NCBI GenBank assembly: GCA_944381275.1
Contig: CALWKO010000006.1
Span: forward strand, 1-57,133
DNA length: 57,133 nucleotides
Origin: an uncultured Clostridia bacterium
GTDB lineage: Bacteria; Bacillota; Clostridia; Christensenellales; UBA3700
Direction: 5' to 3'
Part shown: positions 7,704 through 16,418 of the stretch, piece after piece
Numbering within the stretch: position 1 is the first letter of the stretch
Layout of the letters: each line of letters starts with the position of its first letter
Position numbers and translations under genes: made by a program
The notes under the pieces: model-generated
The model's database searches: none
The model's input: the letters and a program-made list of their open reading frames with translations, nothing else
Told to the model about the DNA's origin: nothing

Positions 7704-7739
7704 CAAAAAAAATCCGCCCTAAGGCGGATATTTTTTTTA
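7704..7739 (-). terminator. Rho-independent terminator of the rimP-efp operon
   Basis: ATCCGCC, a four-base TTAG loop and GGCGGAT form a perfect 7-bp stem on the minus strand (arms 7723-7729 and 7712-7718) followed by eight T. The stem starts ten bases past the efp stop. A-runs on the other side make it symmetrical, but no gene converges here. Confidence 0.9.
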
Positions 7740-8306
7740 TTAGACCCTGGACATGTAGGAGCCGGTGCGGGTATCTACCCTGATCTTGTCGCCTTCGTTT
7801 ACGAAGAGCGGCACATTGAGGGTGTAGCCCGTTTCCAAAGTGGCGGGTTTGGAAGCGCCGGTAGCGGTGTTACCCTTAACGCCGGGCTCGCTGTGCACGA
7901 TGGTGAGCTCTACGAAGTTGGGAGCTTCCACGGAGAAGGGGTTGCCGTTGTAGAAGTTGATGGTAACTTCACCGTTTTCGGGAACGAATTGCAAAGCCTC
8001 CTTGCACACTTCGCCGTTAAGCGGGATCATATCGAACGTTTCGGGATCCATGAAGTAGTAGAGATCGCCGTCGTTGTACGAATAAGTGTAAGTCTTGCGT
8101 TGAATGTGAGCGGTGGGGAACTTGTCCGTAGGGTTAAAGGTCTTTTCGATCACACCCCCGGAGATAACGTTACGCAGCTTGGTGCGCACGAATGCGGCGC
8201 CCTTGCCCGGTTTGACGTGCAAAAAGTCGACGATGGTGTAAACCTTGCCGTCCATCTCAAAAGTAACGCCGTTCCTGAAATCACCTGCCATTACGAAATC
8301 AGCCAT
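7740..8306 (-). CDS. efp: Translation elongation factor P
   Basis: Relieves ribosome stalling at polyproline stretches by entering the E site. The 188 residues match the family length, with the KOW-like N-domain loop VKPGKGAAF placing the modifiable lysine at 35. Two OB domains follow, ending in the conserved [17 protein letters not shown]. An efp downstream of an M24 aminopeptidase is the standard Firmicute pairing. The gene starts 20 bases after the peptidase stop with a CGGAGGTTTTTT ribosome binding site and ends at a strong terminator. No known lysine-modification enzyme gene is in the window. Confidence 0.97.
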   Translation of the reverse strand: MADFVMAGDFRNGVTFEMDGKVYTIVDFLHVKPGKGAAFVRTKLRNVISGGVIEKTFNPTDKFPTAHIQRKTYTYSYNDGDLYYFMDPETFDMIPLNGEVCKEALQFVPENGEVTINFYNGNPFSVEAPNFVELTIVHSEPGVKGNTATGASKPATLETGYTLNVPLFVNEGDKIRVDTRTGSYMSRV

Positions 8307-8326
8307 AAAAAACCTCCGATAATAGT

Positions 8327-9385
8327 CTACTTTATAATAATAAGGGATTTATTTGACTTTGTCAAATTATCCGCGCCATCTTGTGTAATTTTTACCATAT
8401 CTTCTATGCGAATACCGAAATCGCCGTCAAAATACAGCCCCGGTTCCACGGTTATCACCTGCCCAGCGCGCAGCGGCTGCTTGTTATAGTAGGGTTCTTC
8501 GTGGATGTCGATGCCGACGCCGTGCCCCAGCGAGTGGGTAAAATTCTTGTCTACGCCCTTTTCCTTGAAAAATTCGCGCACGGAATTTTGCACGTCAGCG
8601 CCGATGACGCCTGCATGAAGCCCGGCAAGCCCGCGCTTGTTCGCTTCGAGTACGGTTTCATACATGTCCGCCTTGCGCCCTTCTATGCTGCCGAAAGCCA
8701 CGGTCCTGGTCATATCCGAACAATAACCGTTATAGCGCGCGCCGAAGTCCATGGTGATAAAGTCGCCGTCCTTCAATTTCCTCTCCGAGCGGTGGGCATG
8801 CGGCTTTGCGCCGTTTTCGCCGAACGCCATTATCGTATCGAAGGCGAGCGCCGCGCCCTTGGATTGCATTATATATTCCAGACGGGCGGCGAGAGCTATC
8901 TCCGAAACGCCCTCCTTGATGAAGGGAAGAATTTCGGTAAAAGCAAAATCGGTGATCGCCTGCGCCTTTTTGATGCAGTCGAGTTCGTAGGAGCTTTTTA
9001 CCGAGCGCATATTATAGAGGACAGAAGATATGTCCTTCACTCCGCCGAAGGCGGTGCCTATCTTTTGCATAAATCCGAGTGCGCGGCGATAGGTGTTATG
9101 CGGCATATCCATCTCCACACCCACCCTTGCACAGCGTTTTAACAGTTTACAAGCCTGTTCAAAGCTCCCTTCACCTATTGTGAAATCGGATGAAATGCGC
9201 TCGCCCGCTTCGGAGAGATAGCGCTTGTCGGTGAAGTAAAACGCGCCCTTCTTGGTGACAGCAATCGCCGCCTGAGTGGAGGCGTATCCGGTGAGATATA
9301 TCCTGTTTGAAGGGGTGAATATCAGCGCGCCGTCCACCTTTGCCAAGTCTAATATTCTTTTGCATTCGTCAGCGTTTAACGGCAT
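8327..9385 (-). CDS. M24 family Xaa-Pro aminopeptidase
   Basis: Metallopeptidase of the creatinase/prolidase fold that removes N-terminal residues before proline. The 352 residues have a non-catalytic creatinase-like N-domain (1-125) and the pita-bread catalytic domain. The five metal ligands lie in [17 protein letters not shown] (two Asp), SLGHGVGID (His), TVEPGLY (Glu) and RIEDMV (Glu). The ATG is preceded by GGAGGTG inside the end of nfo, overlapping it by 17 bases. It is the usual partner of efp, with proline handling as the shared theme. PepP versus PepQ cannot be settled by reading alone. Confidence 0.92.
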   Translation of the reverse strand: MPLNADECKRILDLAKVDGALIFTPSNRIYLTGYASTQAAIAVTKKGAFYFTDKRYLSEAGERISSDFTIGEGSFEQACKLLKRCARVGVEMDMPHNTYRRALGFMQKIGTAFGGVKDISSVLYNMRSVKSSYELDCIKKAQAITDFAFTEILPFIKEGVSEIALAARLEYIMQSKGAALAFDTIMAFGENGAKPHAHRSERKLKDGDFITMDFGARYNGYCSDMTRTVAFGSIEGRKADMYETVLEANKRGLAGLHAGVIGADVQNSVREFFKEKGVDKNFTHSLGHGVGIDIHEEPYYNKQPLRAGQVITVEPGLYFDGDFGIRIEDMVKITQDGADNLTKSNKSLIIIK

Positions 9386-10220
9386 AGTAGCACCTCCTCA
9401 TAAGGCTTGCGTCGCGCGTCTGCGTGCCCGCGCTTTCACATATCACATAGGGCTGCAATTTATATTCCGCAAAAACTTCCATGAGCGGCTCGTAAGGGGG
9501 ACCGTACTTTTCGTCATCGAAAGTGAGGTGCCTAACTTCTCCTTTTGCGGAATATTCTATTTTGGAAAAATGCACATGCATTATGTTGGTCTTTTCTTCG
9601 CCCACGCCCTCCAATAGCCTGTCTATAGCCCTCTTATAGTCGTCTTTTGTAAAGAAAACGCCCAGGTCGCGCGCGTTGAGGTGCCCGAAATCCACACAGG
9701 GGATAAAGGTTTTATCCAGGCTGCACATTCTTATCACCTCGTCGAGCGTACCGATTTGCGCCTGCTTGCCCATAGTTTCAAGGCAAAGATATGTATCGTC
9801 ATAGCCGTATTCGTGCTTTAAGCGCGCAACTTCTTCCAGCCTGCGCATGAGAATGTCCATGGCGGCGCCCCTATCCAGCTTAAGCGGGGAACCGGGGTGA
9901 ACAACGCACCTCTTGCCGCCGAACCATGTGAGCGCGGCGAGGGAATCGAAGATATAGCGATGATTGTTTTCCGCCTTCTCTTCTTCTTGTGTGGCAAGAT
10001 TTATAAAGTAGGGCGCATGTACGGATATCTCCTTGCCGAGCCTTGTAAATTCCGCGCCGATTCCCTCCGCGGTGGATTGCTGGATCCTAACGCCTCTGCC
10101 GAAGGAATATTCAAAGCAGTCCAAATCGTGATCGGCAAGCCATTGCGGCATTTCTATGGTGTGGGCATGCCCTTCTTGTATAAAATCTTCACTTGTTCCG
10201 CTGGGACCGAATTTAATCAT
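9369..10220 (-). CDS. nfo: Endonuclease IV-type AP endonuclease (deoxyribonuclease IV)
   Basis: TIM-barrel zinc enzyme that cuts DNA 5' of abasic sites in base excision repair. The 283 residues contain the metal-ligand blocks ISVHAPY, CVVHPGS, CLETMGK, CVDFGHLNARD, MHVHFSK and VICES in the right order. The ATG at 10220 overlaps the ribF stop by eight bases, so it is translationally coupled to a flavin gene. This is not the usual neighbour: in Bacillus rpsO follows ribF. The N-terminus is typical (MIKFGPSGTSEDF). Confidence 0.9.
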   Translation of the reverse strand: MIKFGPSGTSEDFIQEGHAHTIEMPQWLADHDLDCFEYSFGRGVRIQQSTAEGIGAEFTRLGKEISVHAPYFINLATQEEEKAENNHRYIFDSLAALTWFGGKRCVVHPGSPLKLDRGAAMDILMRRLEEVARLKHEYGYDDTYLCLETMGKQAQIGTLDEVIRMCSLDKTFIPCVDFGHLNARDLGVFFTKDDYKRAIDRLLEGVGEEKTNIMHVHFSKIEYSAKGEVRHLTFDDEKYGPPYEPLMEVFAEYKLQPYVICESAGTQTRDASLMRRCYYAVKR

Positions 10221-11133
10221 CTTCAAACTTTTTACGGGCAAACGTCACGTCTTTTGTGAGCTGTGCCGCTATTTCCTCATTGGAATTAAATTTAACGATA
10301 TCTCTTATTTTATCCATAAATTCCACGACAATTGTTTTGCCGTACAAATCGCCGTTGAAGCCGATGATGTGCGTTTCCACGTTTACCGAATAATCATCGA
10401 AGGTGGGGTGTGTACCCACGTTGGTTATGCATGGGTATTTTATTCCTTCTAGGGTTATATTGGTGTAGTAAACGCCCGATTGTGGTTTTAACTTTTCCTT
10501 GGCAAGATTCATATTGGCGGTGGGAAAGCCCATCTTATGCCCGTCGTGCCGCCCGTGAACAACCTCTCCCAAAATTATATAAGGCAGGGGTAAATATGAG
10601 TTTGCCGCACTTATATCACCGTTTTTTATCAGTTCGCGTATCCTGCGGGAGGCGATTTTTTCTCCGTCCGCGCCTTTTTTTAGATCGAGCACCTTAACAA
10701 CAATTCCCGCGTTTTGGCAAAACGCTTTTAAGTCCTCGGCATTACCGGCCCCCTTCGCGCCGAATGTGTAGTCACTGCCGCAGACGATCGCGCGGACATT
10801 GAACAAAGAATGCAATCGAGTTAAAAAGTCATGTGCGGGAGTGGAGAGAAATTCATCGTCGCACCTAGCCAAAACAGCGTTATGAATCCCCAATTCGTCC
10901 ATACGGTAGAGCCGCTCTTGAAGGGTGAAGATCTCCCCTTCCTTAATCTTGCCGAGCACGAGCGAAGGGGATAAATCGAAGGTGAAAAGCGCGGGCTGCA
11001 CGTCAAGTTCCCGGGCAAGCTCCTTTGCTTGCTCGATGAGCTCGACATGCCCCAAATGCAGGCAGTCAAAGAACCCAAGGCAGAGCGCCATGGGCGTTTT
11101 ACTTCCTTTGGAATACTCGTAAACTTCTACCAT
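10213..11133 (-). CDS. ribF: Bifunctional riboflavin kinase / FAD synthetase
   Basis: Makes FMN from riboflavin and then FAD. The 306 residues carry the N-terminal nucleotidyltransferase domain (about 1-180) with ALCLGFFDCLHLGH, the HxGH-type motif, and CGSDYTFGAKGAG. The C-terminal kinase domain has GEVVHGRHDGHKMGFPTANM and CITNVGTHPTF. The ATG at 11133 overlaps the last codons of truB. The truB-ribF order is conserved across Firmicutes. Nothing suggests FMN-riboswitch control here; transcription comes from the rimP operon. Confidence 0.96.
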   Translation of the reverse strand: MVEVYEYSKGSKTPMALCLGFFDCLHLGHVELIEQAKELARELDVQPALFTFDLSPSLVLGKIKEGEIFTLQERLYRMDELGIHNAVLARCDDEFLSTPAHDFLTRLHSLFNVRAIVCGSDYTFGAKGAGNAEDLKAFCQNAGIVVKVLDLKKGADGEKIASRRIRELIKNGDISAANSYLPLPYIILGEVVHGRHDGHKMGFPTANMNLAKEKLKPQSGVYYTNITLEGIKYPCITNVGTHPTFDDYSVNVETHIIGFNGDLYGKTIVVEFMDKIRDIVKFNSNEEIAAQLTKDVTFARKKFEDD

Positions 11134-12038
11134 AAATTTATTTTCGCCTTCATCTCTCCGCCTTGGCAATGCGCCACGGCATATTCTCTGCCGCCTATCG
11201 TGACGAGTAAGTCGCCGTCCGCCGCGCCGCACTCGACGGGTAAGCCGTTGATGAACTTCTTGATTTTGCTCTCTTGCAGTTCGACAATCGGATAGACATC
11301 TTTAAGCGCCGTGAGGACGGGGATGAGATGTTCCTTTGCATGTGCTCGGGCTTCTTCTATGCTTACGGCATTTTCCAGGGTGAAAGTACCGCTGTATGTG
11401 CGCCTCAATGCGGTCATGGTGCCCAAACTGCCGCAAGAGTAAGCAATATCACGGCACAGCGAACGTATATAAGTGCCCCCTCCGCAGTCAACGACGAAGG
11501 AAATTGACCGCACCGTATCTTCGTCGGAGTATTGCTTTTTGCCGTTTACCGTGCAAATATTTATGGAGCAGATGGTGACTTTCGCCGGCTTTATCTCCAC
11601 TTCCTTGCCGCCGCGCGCCAGCTTGTATGCCTTTACCCCGTCCACGGATTTGGCGCTGTATTTGGGCGGAATCTGCTCGATTTCGCCTATAAATGAAGAT
11701 ATGGCGCGGCTTACTTGCGCGGCGGTTGGAAGATTATCTGTTGAATTGACGACAGTACCTTCGCTATCTAAAGTATCCGTTTCGCTCCCGAAAGTCATCT
11801 CTGCAATATAACCTTTCTTTTTATTCATGAGCACGTCAAATAGGCGCGTCGCTTTACCTACGGCGACCACGAGCACTCCTGTTGCCATGGGATCGAGCGT
11901 GCCCATATGCCCCGCTTTGACTTTATAACCTTCCGCTTTGGAAAGAGCGCCGCGCAACACGGCGACCACGTCTGCGGATGTCCACCCGGCAGGTTTATCT
12001 ATGCAAAAAAATCCGCTTATTCCAGATGATCCTTGCAC
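11127..12038 (-). CDS. truB: tRNA pseudouridine-55 synthase
   Basis: Forms pseudouridine 55 in the T loop of tRNAs. The 303 residues include the catalytic-Asp motif GHMGTLDPMATGVL, the KPAGWTSADVV opening, KYSAKSVDGVKAYKLAR and the YIRSLCRDIAYSCGSLG segment. The C-terminal part resembles a small PUA domain. The first codon is GTG at 12038, inside the last seven codons of nrnA, and no in-frame ATG lies nearby. It belongs to the infB-rbfA-nrnA-truB-ribF segment of the nusA operon. Confidence 0.95.
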   Translation of the reverse strand: MQGSSGISGFFCIDKPAGWTSADVVAVLRGALSKAEGYKVKAGHMGTLDPMATGVLVVAVGKATRLFDVLMNKKKGYIAEMTFGSETDTLDSEGTVVNSTDNLPTAAQVSRAISSFIGEIEQIPPKYSAKSVDGVKAYKLARGGKEVEIKPAKVTICSINICTVNGKKQYSDEDTVRSISFVVDCGGGTYIRSLCRDIAYSCGSLGTMTALRRTYSGTFTLENAVSIEEARAHAKEHLIPVLTALKDVYPIVELQESKIKKFINGLPVECGAADGDLLVTIGGREYAVAHCQGGEMKAKINLW

Positions 12039-12985
12039 GCTTTAAGCACCTTCTCCTTTACTTCTTCGTATTCGCCGAAGATCCTGCATCCTGCGGCGCG
12101 CGCATGACCGCCTCCTCCGAACACGGCTGCAATGCGGTTTGCGTCCGCCCTCTCGCTTGTGCGAATGCTTATCTTATATTCCTCGTCCTTCACCTGGGTT
12201 ACGGCAACGGCGGCATCTACCCCTTCCACCTCTCTCACGGCGTTAATTATGCCTGTGGTATCGGAAATTTCCGTGCCCGTTTCTGCAAAATCGGACGAGA
12301 AAAAGGTTATAATGCCCACCCTTCCTTCTTCATAGAACTTGGCGCGGGCGAGTACCCTCGTTTTGAGGGCGAAGACGGCGGGGGTAATGTCCTGCATGAA
12401 AAATTCCACTATCTTGTGTCCCTGAACTCCCGCATCGAGCAAGTCGGCGGCGATGCGCATCGTTTCCCCTGTGACGGAAGAAAAAGCAAAAGCGCCGCTG
12501 TCTGTCACAAGCGCGGTATAGAGCAAGGAAGCTATGTAAACATCGAGCGGTTTTTCACCCAAAATGAGCTTTATAAGTTTATAAACGGGCTGAGCCGCCG
12601 CCGCAACTCCGCGCTCCACATATGTATATTTTGCGTAGTCGTTGTTGCTCACATGGTGGTCGACGCACGCGCTTATCCTTGCGCGGCGAATGACGATCGA
12701 GTGTTTCGAAAGCAGATTTATATCCGAGCAGTCCACCGCGATCGCCAACTCATAAGGCTTATTGGGCACATCGGAGCGCAGATTTTCCGCGCCGTAAAGT
12801 GTGCGCAGCTTCTGCCCGGGAATGTCGGAGCAAAATATATCCACGCTCTTGCCCATGCTTTTAATTGCGTAATATAGCGCAAGCCCCGAACCGAGAGTAT
12901 CTCCGTCGGGGTTGGCATGGCACACAAGTGCGATATTTTTTGCTTTTGCTATGAGCGAATGAATTTTTTCTGCGTTACAGATCAT
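12017..12985 (-). CDS. nrnA: DHH/DHHA1 phosphoesterase, NrnA-like (nanoRNase / pAp phosphatase)
   Basis: Degrades very short RNA oligomers and probably 3'-phosphoadenosine 5'-phosphate. The 322 residues show the DHH domain with CHANPDGDTLGSGLA, AVDCSDIN and DHHVSN, and a DHHA1 domain ending in VFGGGGHARAAGCRI. The ATG at 12985 overlaps the rbfA stop (ATGA); the long frame upstream of this ATG is an out-of-frame shadow of rbfA. Position between rbfA and truB is the classic NrnA locus of Firmicutes. Confidence 0.94.
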   Translation of the reverse strand: MICNAEKIHSLIAKAKNIALVCHANPDGDTLGSGLALYYAIKSMGKSVDIFCSDIPGQKLRTLYGAENLRSDVPNKPYELAIAVDCSDINLLSKHSIVIRRARISACVDHHVSNNDYAKYTYVERGVAAAAQPVYKLIKLILGEKPLDVYIASLLYTALVTDSGAFAFSSVTGETMRIAADLLDAGVQGHKIVEFFMQDITPAVFALKTRVLARAKFYEEGRVGIITFFSSDFAETGTEISDTTGIINAVREVEGVDAAVAVTQVKDEEYKISIRTSERADANRIAAVFGGGGHARAAGCRIFGEYEEVKEKVLKACKDHLE

Positions 12986-13323
12986 GAATCCTTCCTGATG
13001 GTTTTGATTATCGCCTCTATCTCGGCGGCGTATTCCGCGCCCCTGTCGAGTACGAAGACGAGCGCGGGCATGGTGCGCATATCGATGAGCTCCTTTAAGC
13101 GGGCGCGCAGAAAACCGGCGGAGTGGTTCAGCCCCTGCACCGCCTGCTCTCCGTCGCCGCCGTATACGCTCACGCTCACAAGCGCGCGGGAAAGTTCGCT
13201 GTCTACCTTCACGTCGGTTATCCCGATCATGCATCCGGAAACGCGAGGATCGCGCACGCTGTCCTTTATGAGCACGGAAAGGCGCTTCATTATTTCAGAC
13301 TGTATTCTCTCCGTTTTGTTCAT
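12982..13323 (-). CDS. rbfA: Ribosome-binding factor A
   Basis: KH-fold protein that binds the 30S subunit during late 16S rRNA maturation. At 113 residues from the ATG at 13323 (MNKTERIQSEIMKRLSVLI) it has family length. It contains the conserved DPRVSGCMIGITDVKVDSELSRA region, in two blocks, and the C-terminal RTMPALVFVLDRGAEYAAEIE. The ATG shares a base with the infB stop (TGATG). The frame continues upstream into infB, but the RbfA family starts here. Confidence 0.95.
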   Translation of the reverse strand: MNKTERIQSEIMKRLSVLIKDSVRDPRVSGCMIGITDVKVDSELSRALVSVSVYGGDGEQAVQGLNHSAGFLRARLKELIDMRTMPALVFVLDRGAEYAAEIEAIIKTIRKDS

Positions 13324-15854
13324 CAATTCACCTGTTTGAGCAAGAAGGCTTCTATCGTGTCGCCCTTCTTGATGTCGCCCCACTTTTGCAGACCTACGCC
13401 GCATTCGTAACCGTGAGCCACTTCCTTGGCGTCGTCCTTTTCACGCTTGAGGGAGTTGAGCACGCCGTTGTAGATGATGATATTGTCACGCACAAGCCTG
13501 ATCTTGCAGCCGCGCTGGAGCTTTCCGTCCGTGACGTAGCAGCCTGCGATGTTGCCCACGCCCGTTATCTTGAACACCTCGCGCACTTCCGCATGACCGA
13601 TGATCTCCTCTTCGTAGATGGGCTCGACCATACCGTTCAAGATATTGGTTACCTCGTCGATCGCGTCGTAAATTACCGAGTATGTGCGTATTTCCACGCC
13701 CGTTCTATCCGCCATGGCGCGCGCTTTTGCGTCCGCTTTCACGTTAAAGCCGATGATTATCGCGCCCGAAGTATCCGCAAGCATTACGTCCGATTCGTTG
13801 ATCGCGCCCGCCGCGCTGTGGATGACGCGGATTTCGATGTTCTTAGAAGCCATCTCGTCGCCCAGCTTGAGCATTGCCTGCTTGACCGCTTCCACCGAGC
13901 CTTGCACGTCGCCCTTGATTATCATGGCAAGGCGCTTGACTTCGGTATTGTCGGAATTCTTAAACAGCTCTTCCAAGCTGCCGCGCTGACCGACGGACTT
14001 CATCGCTTGAGCAGCCTTCTCCTTGGCGAGGCGCTCTTCCGCTACCTGCTTTGCAAGTGCGGCGTCCTTCACCGCTACCAAGTTGTCGCCGGCGTTGGGG
14101 ACGGCGGTAAAGCCCTGCACCTGAACGGCGTAAGAAGGACCCGCCTCCTTTACGCGCTTACCGTTGAAGTCGGTCATCGCCCTGATCTTGCCCACGCAAG
14201 TGCCCGCGATGACGTGGTCGGAAACGTGCAGAGTGCCGTTCTGCACGAGCACGGTAGCCACGGGACCCAGACCTTTATCCAGCCTGGCTTCGATGATGGA
14301 ACCGCTCGCCATGCAATCCTTGTCCGCTTTAAGATCCATAATATCGGCAACGAGCAGCACGCATTCCAGAAGTTCGTGCACACCCGTACCCAATTTTGCG
14401 CTTACCGGGCAGACGTATACGTCGCCGCCCCAATCTTCCGGCACAAGTCCGTATGTGCCGATTTGGTTCTTGACCCTGTCGATGTTCGCGCCTGGCTTAT
14501 CTATCTTGTTCACGGCGATGATTATCTGCACGCCCGCGTTTTTGGCGTGGTTGATTGCCTCAACCGTCTGCGGCATTATGCCGTCGTCTGCCGCCACGAC
14601 GATAATGGCTATATCGGTGACCTGCGCGCCGCGCTGACGCATTGCGGTGAACGCTTCGTGACCGGGGGTATCGAGGAAGGTGATCGGCTTGCCGTCTAAA
14701 TCGATGGTGTATGCGCCGATGTGCTGGGTTATGCCGCCCGCTTCGCCCTTGACTACGTTCGTCTTGCGGATGTAGTCGAGCAAGGAAGTTTTACCGTGGT
14801 CGACGTGACCCATTATCGCCACAACGGGAGGACGGGGCTGCAGATTTGCCTTCTCCTTGCCCTCGTTTTCCAGCTGAGCGAGCTTATCTTCCGCCGTAAC
14901 GTCGGGGACATAGGTCAAAGTGATGTCGTAATCGATGGCGATGAGTTCCGCCGTTTCGAAATCTATCGAGTCGTTTATGGTGCACATCTTGCCCATATCG
15001 AAGAGCTTTTTGACTATTTCAGCCGCCGTCTTACCTATCTTTTCACTGAATACCTTGATGGGAATGATGTCGGTATTCACTTCCGCATGGTCGATTTTGG
15101 ACACGGACTGTGCCACGTCGCGCTGGGTCTTGCGCTGCTTTTTGTACCTTACGTCGCCGTCTTCGTCCTCATCTTCGTAAACGTAGCCCTTTTTAATGAG
15201 GTCGCGCTTAGAAAGCGACTTCTTCTGCTCGTCTTTTTGATTAAAACCGCCGCTTTTCTTCTTCTTATCCGCCATGCCCTTGCCGCCGTTCACGGGAGCG
15301 GGAGGCGGAGCAATCGGTTGAGTCCTGCCGCCTAAGGAAGTGCGCCTGTCGAATCCGCCCTGTTTATTACCGGTGCCGCTTTCACGATTGTTGAACTTGC
15401 GCTCGCCCTGCGCTCCGACGCCAGCGGGACGTCTGCGGTCGCCGCTATTCAAGAATTCGGGGTTGATATACGTTTTGGACTTGTCCTTAACGGGCTGTTT
15501 TTCCTGAGGCTTTGCTTCGGGCTTCTTCTCTTCCGGCTTTTTCTCCTCTTTGACGGGCGCAGGTTTTTCCTCAGCCTTTTCGGCGGGTTTTACCTCTTCC
15601 TTCACCGCTTCTTGCTCGTTTTTCTCGGGCAAAACGGGAGTGACCTTGGCACTCTCCTTTTGGGCGGCTGCGCGCTCTTCTTCCAACTGCTTTTCTATTA
15701 TATCCCTCTTCTTTTGCTGAATCTTCTCTGAAAGGGCGGGAATGCCGGAGCGCTTTTCCTTTATATCGCGGATGAGCGGAGCGACCTTTGCGCTTAACGC
15801 CTCCGAGATGTTGTTTATCAACGTATTTATTATATCCAATTTCTCGTTACTCAC
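13323..15854 (-). CDS. infB: Translation initiation factor IF-2
   Basis: GTPase that brings initiator tRNA to the ribosome. The 843 residues have an IF2_N-like helix at the start and a long Lys/Glu/Pro-rich linker (about 50-220). The G domain has GHVDHGKTSLLD (G1), AGGITQHIGAY (G2), FLDTPGHEAFTAMR (G3), NKIDKPGAN (G4) and SAKLGTG (G5), followed by domains II-IV. The first codon is GTG at 15854, preceded by GGAGG at seven bases and overlapping the ylxQ stop by eight. It is central to the rimP-nusA-rnpM-ylxQ-infB-rbfA operon. Confidence 0.97.
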   Translation of the reverse strand: MSNEKLDIINTLINNISEALSAKVAPLIRDIKEKRSGIPALSEKIQQKKRDIIEKQLEEERAAAQKESAKVTPVLPEKNEQEAVKEEVKPAEKAEEKPAPVKEEKKPEEKKPEAKPQEKQPVKDKSKTYINPEFLNSGDRRRPAGVGAQGERKFNNRESGTGNKQGGFDRRTSLGGRTQPIAPPPAPVNGGKGMADKKKKSGGFNQKDEQKKSLSKRDLIKKGYVYEDEDEDGDVRYKKQRKTQRDVAQSVSKIDHAEVNTDIIPIKVFSEKIGKTAAEIVKKLFDMGKMCTINDSIDFETAELIAIDYDITLTYVPDVTAEDKLAQLENEGKEKANLQPRPPVVAIMGHVDHGKTSLLDYIRKTNVVKGEAGGITQHIGAYTIDLDGKPITFLDTPGHEAFTAMRQRGAQVTDIAIIVVAADDGIMPQTVEAINHAKNAGVQIIIAVNKIDKPGANIDRVKNQIGTYGLVPEDWGGDVYVCPVSAKLGTGVHELLECVLLVADIMDLKADKDCMASGSIIEARLDKGLGPVATVLVQNGTLHVSDHVIAGTCVGKIRAMTDFNGKRVKEAGPSYAVQVQGFTAVPNAGDNLVAVKDAALAKQVAEERLAKEKAAQAMKSVGQRGSLEELFKNSDNTEVKRLAMIIKGDVQGSVEAVKQAMLKLGDEMASKNIEIRVIHSAAGAINESDVMLADTSGAIIIGFNVKADAKARAMADRTGVEIRTYSVIYDAIDEVTNILNGMVEPIYEEEIIGHAEVREVFKITGVGNIAGCYVTDGKLQRGCKIRLVRDNIIIYNGVLNSLKREKDDAKEVAHGYECGVGLQKWGDIKKGDTIEAFLLKQVN

Positions 15855-16191
15855 TTTCTACCTCCGTTATTATACCCAATTCGTCGGATTGCAATATTGC
15901 TTTTGCCAAACTTTCGCTTGTAACGGCAATAAGTTTTACGTTGTCCTTGTGCACCGCATGCGATATATATCCGCCTTTGCACCTTATTGCCGTAAGATTT
16001 TCGCGCTCGCAAAAAGTCTTTAATTTCCTTATGGCGGCGCCGCCCGTTTGGGCGTCGTATAGTATCAATTTTATTTTGCCCTTTGCGGCGGGGAAGGAAT
16101 CCAATCCGTAAATCACATCCCCGCTGCGCACGGCAAAGCCTATGTAAGAATCAATTTTTTGACTTTGCATATTCCTTTGCGATATATTCAT
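15847..16191 (-). CDS. ylxQ: L7Ae/L30e-like RNA-binding protein YlxQ
   Basis: Small kink-turn-type RNA-binding protein found between rnpM and infB in most Firmicutes. The core reads IDSYIGFAVRSGDVIYG, followed by KLILYDAQTGGAAIRKL and AVTSESLAKAIL, all L7Ae-like. Two starts are possible: the ATG at 16191 (after GAGGTG) gives 114 residues and a 41-base overlap with rnpM; the ATG at 16170 (after AAAGGA, tight spacing) gives 107. The shorter form fits the family N-terminus better. Function is inferred from the fold. Confidence 0.85.
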   Translation of the reverse strand: MNISQRNMQSQKIDSYIGFAVRSGDVIYGLDSFPAAKGKIKLILYDAQTGGAAIRKLKTFCERENLTAIRCKGGYISHAVHKDNVKLIAVTSESLAKAILQSDELGIITEVESE

Positions 16192-16417
16192 ACACCTCGT
16201 CGGATACGGGAGCTTCCAGCGCCCTGCCGATGAGCTTGTTTTTTACGCATTTTTCTATGCATGCCGGATCGTCGCAGATATATGCTCCCCTGCCCGAAGC
16301 CTTACCGGTGAAGTCGAGCTTGATGTTGCCGTCCTTATCGCGGACGATGCGCAGCATCTCCTTTTTCTCCTTGGCTTTGCGGCAGGCTATGCAAGTTCTT
16401 ACAACGGGTTTTTTCAT
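16151..16417 (-). CDS. rnpM: RNase P modulator RnpM (YlxR, DUF448)
   Basis: 88-residue YlxR-family protein. The signature RTCIACRKAKEKKEMLRIV is followed by GRGAYICDDPACIEKC, the family GRGAY motif plus cysteines. YlxR of Bacillus was shown to bind RNase P RNA and modulate RNase P, hence the name RnpM; the target RNA gene rnpB is in the same window, 24 kb upstream. The ATG at 16417 lies just after the nusA stop, whose last codons provide GAGGG. The stop lies inside ylxQ. Confidence 0.94.
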   Translation of the reverse strand: MKKPVVRTCIACRKAKEKKEMLRIVRDKDGNIKLDFTGKASGRGAYICDDPACIEKCVKNKLIGRALEAPVSDEVYEYIAKEYAKSKN

Positions 16418-16418
16418 T

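Noticed and set aside
13386..14699. 437-residue plus-strand open frame
   Set aside because: Antisense to infB, with His/Arg/Val-rich low-information sequence. No family resemblance.
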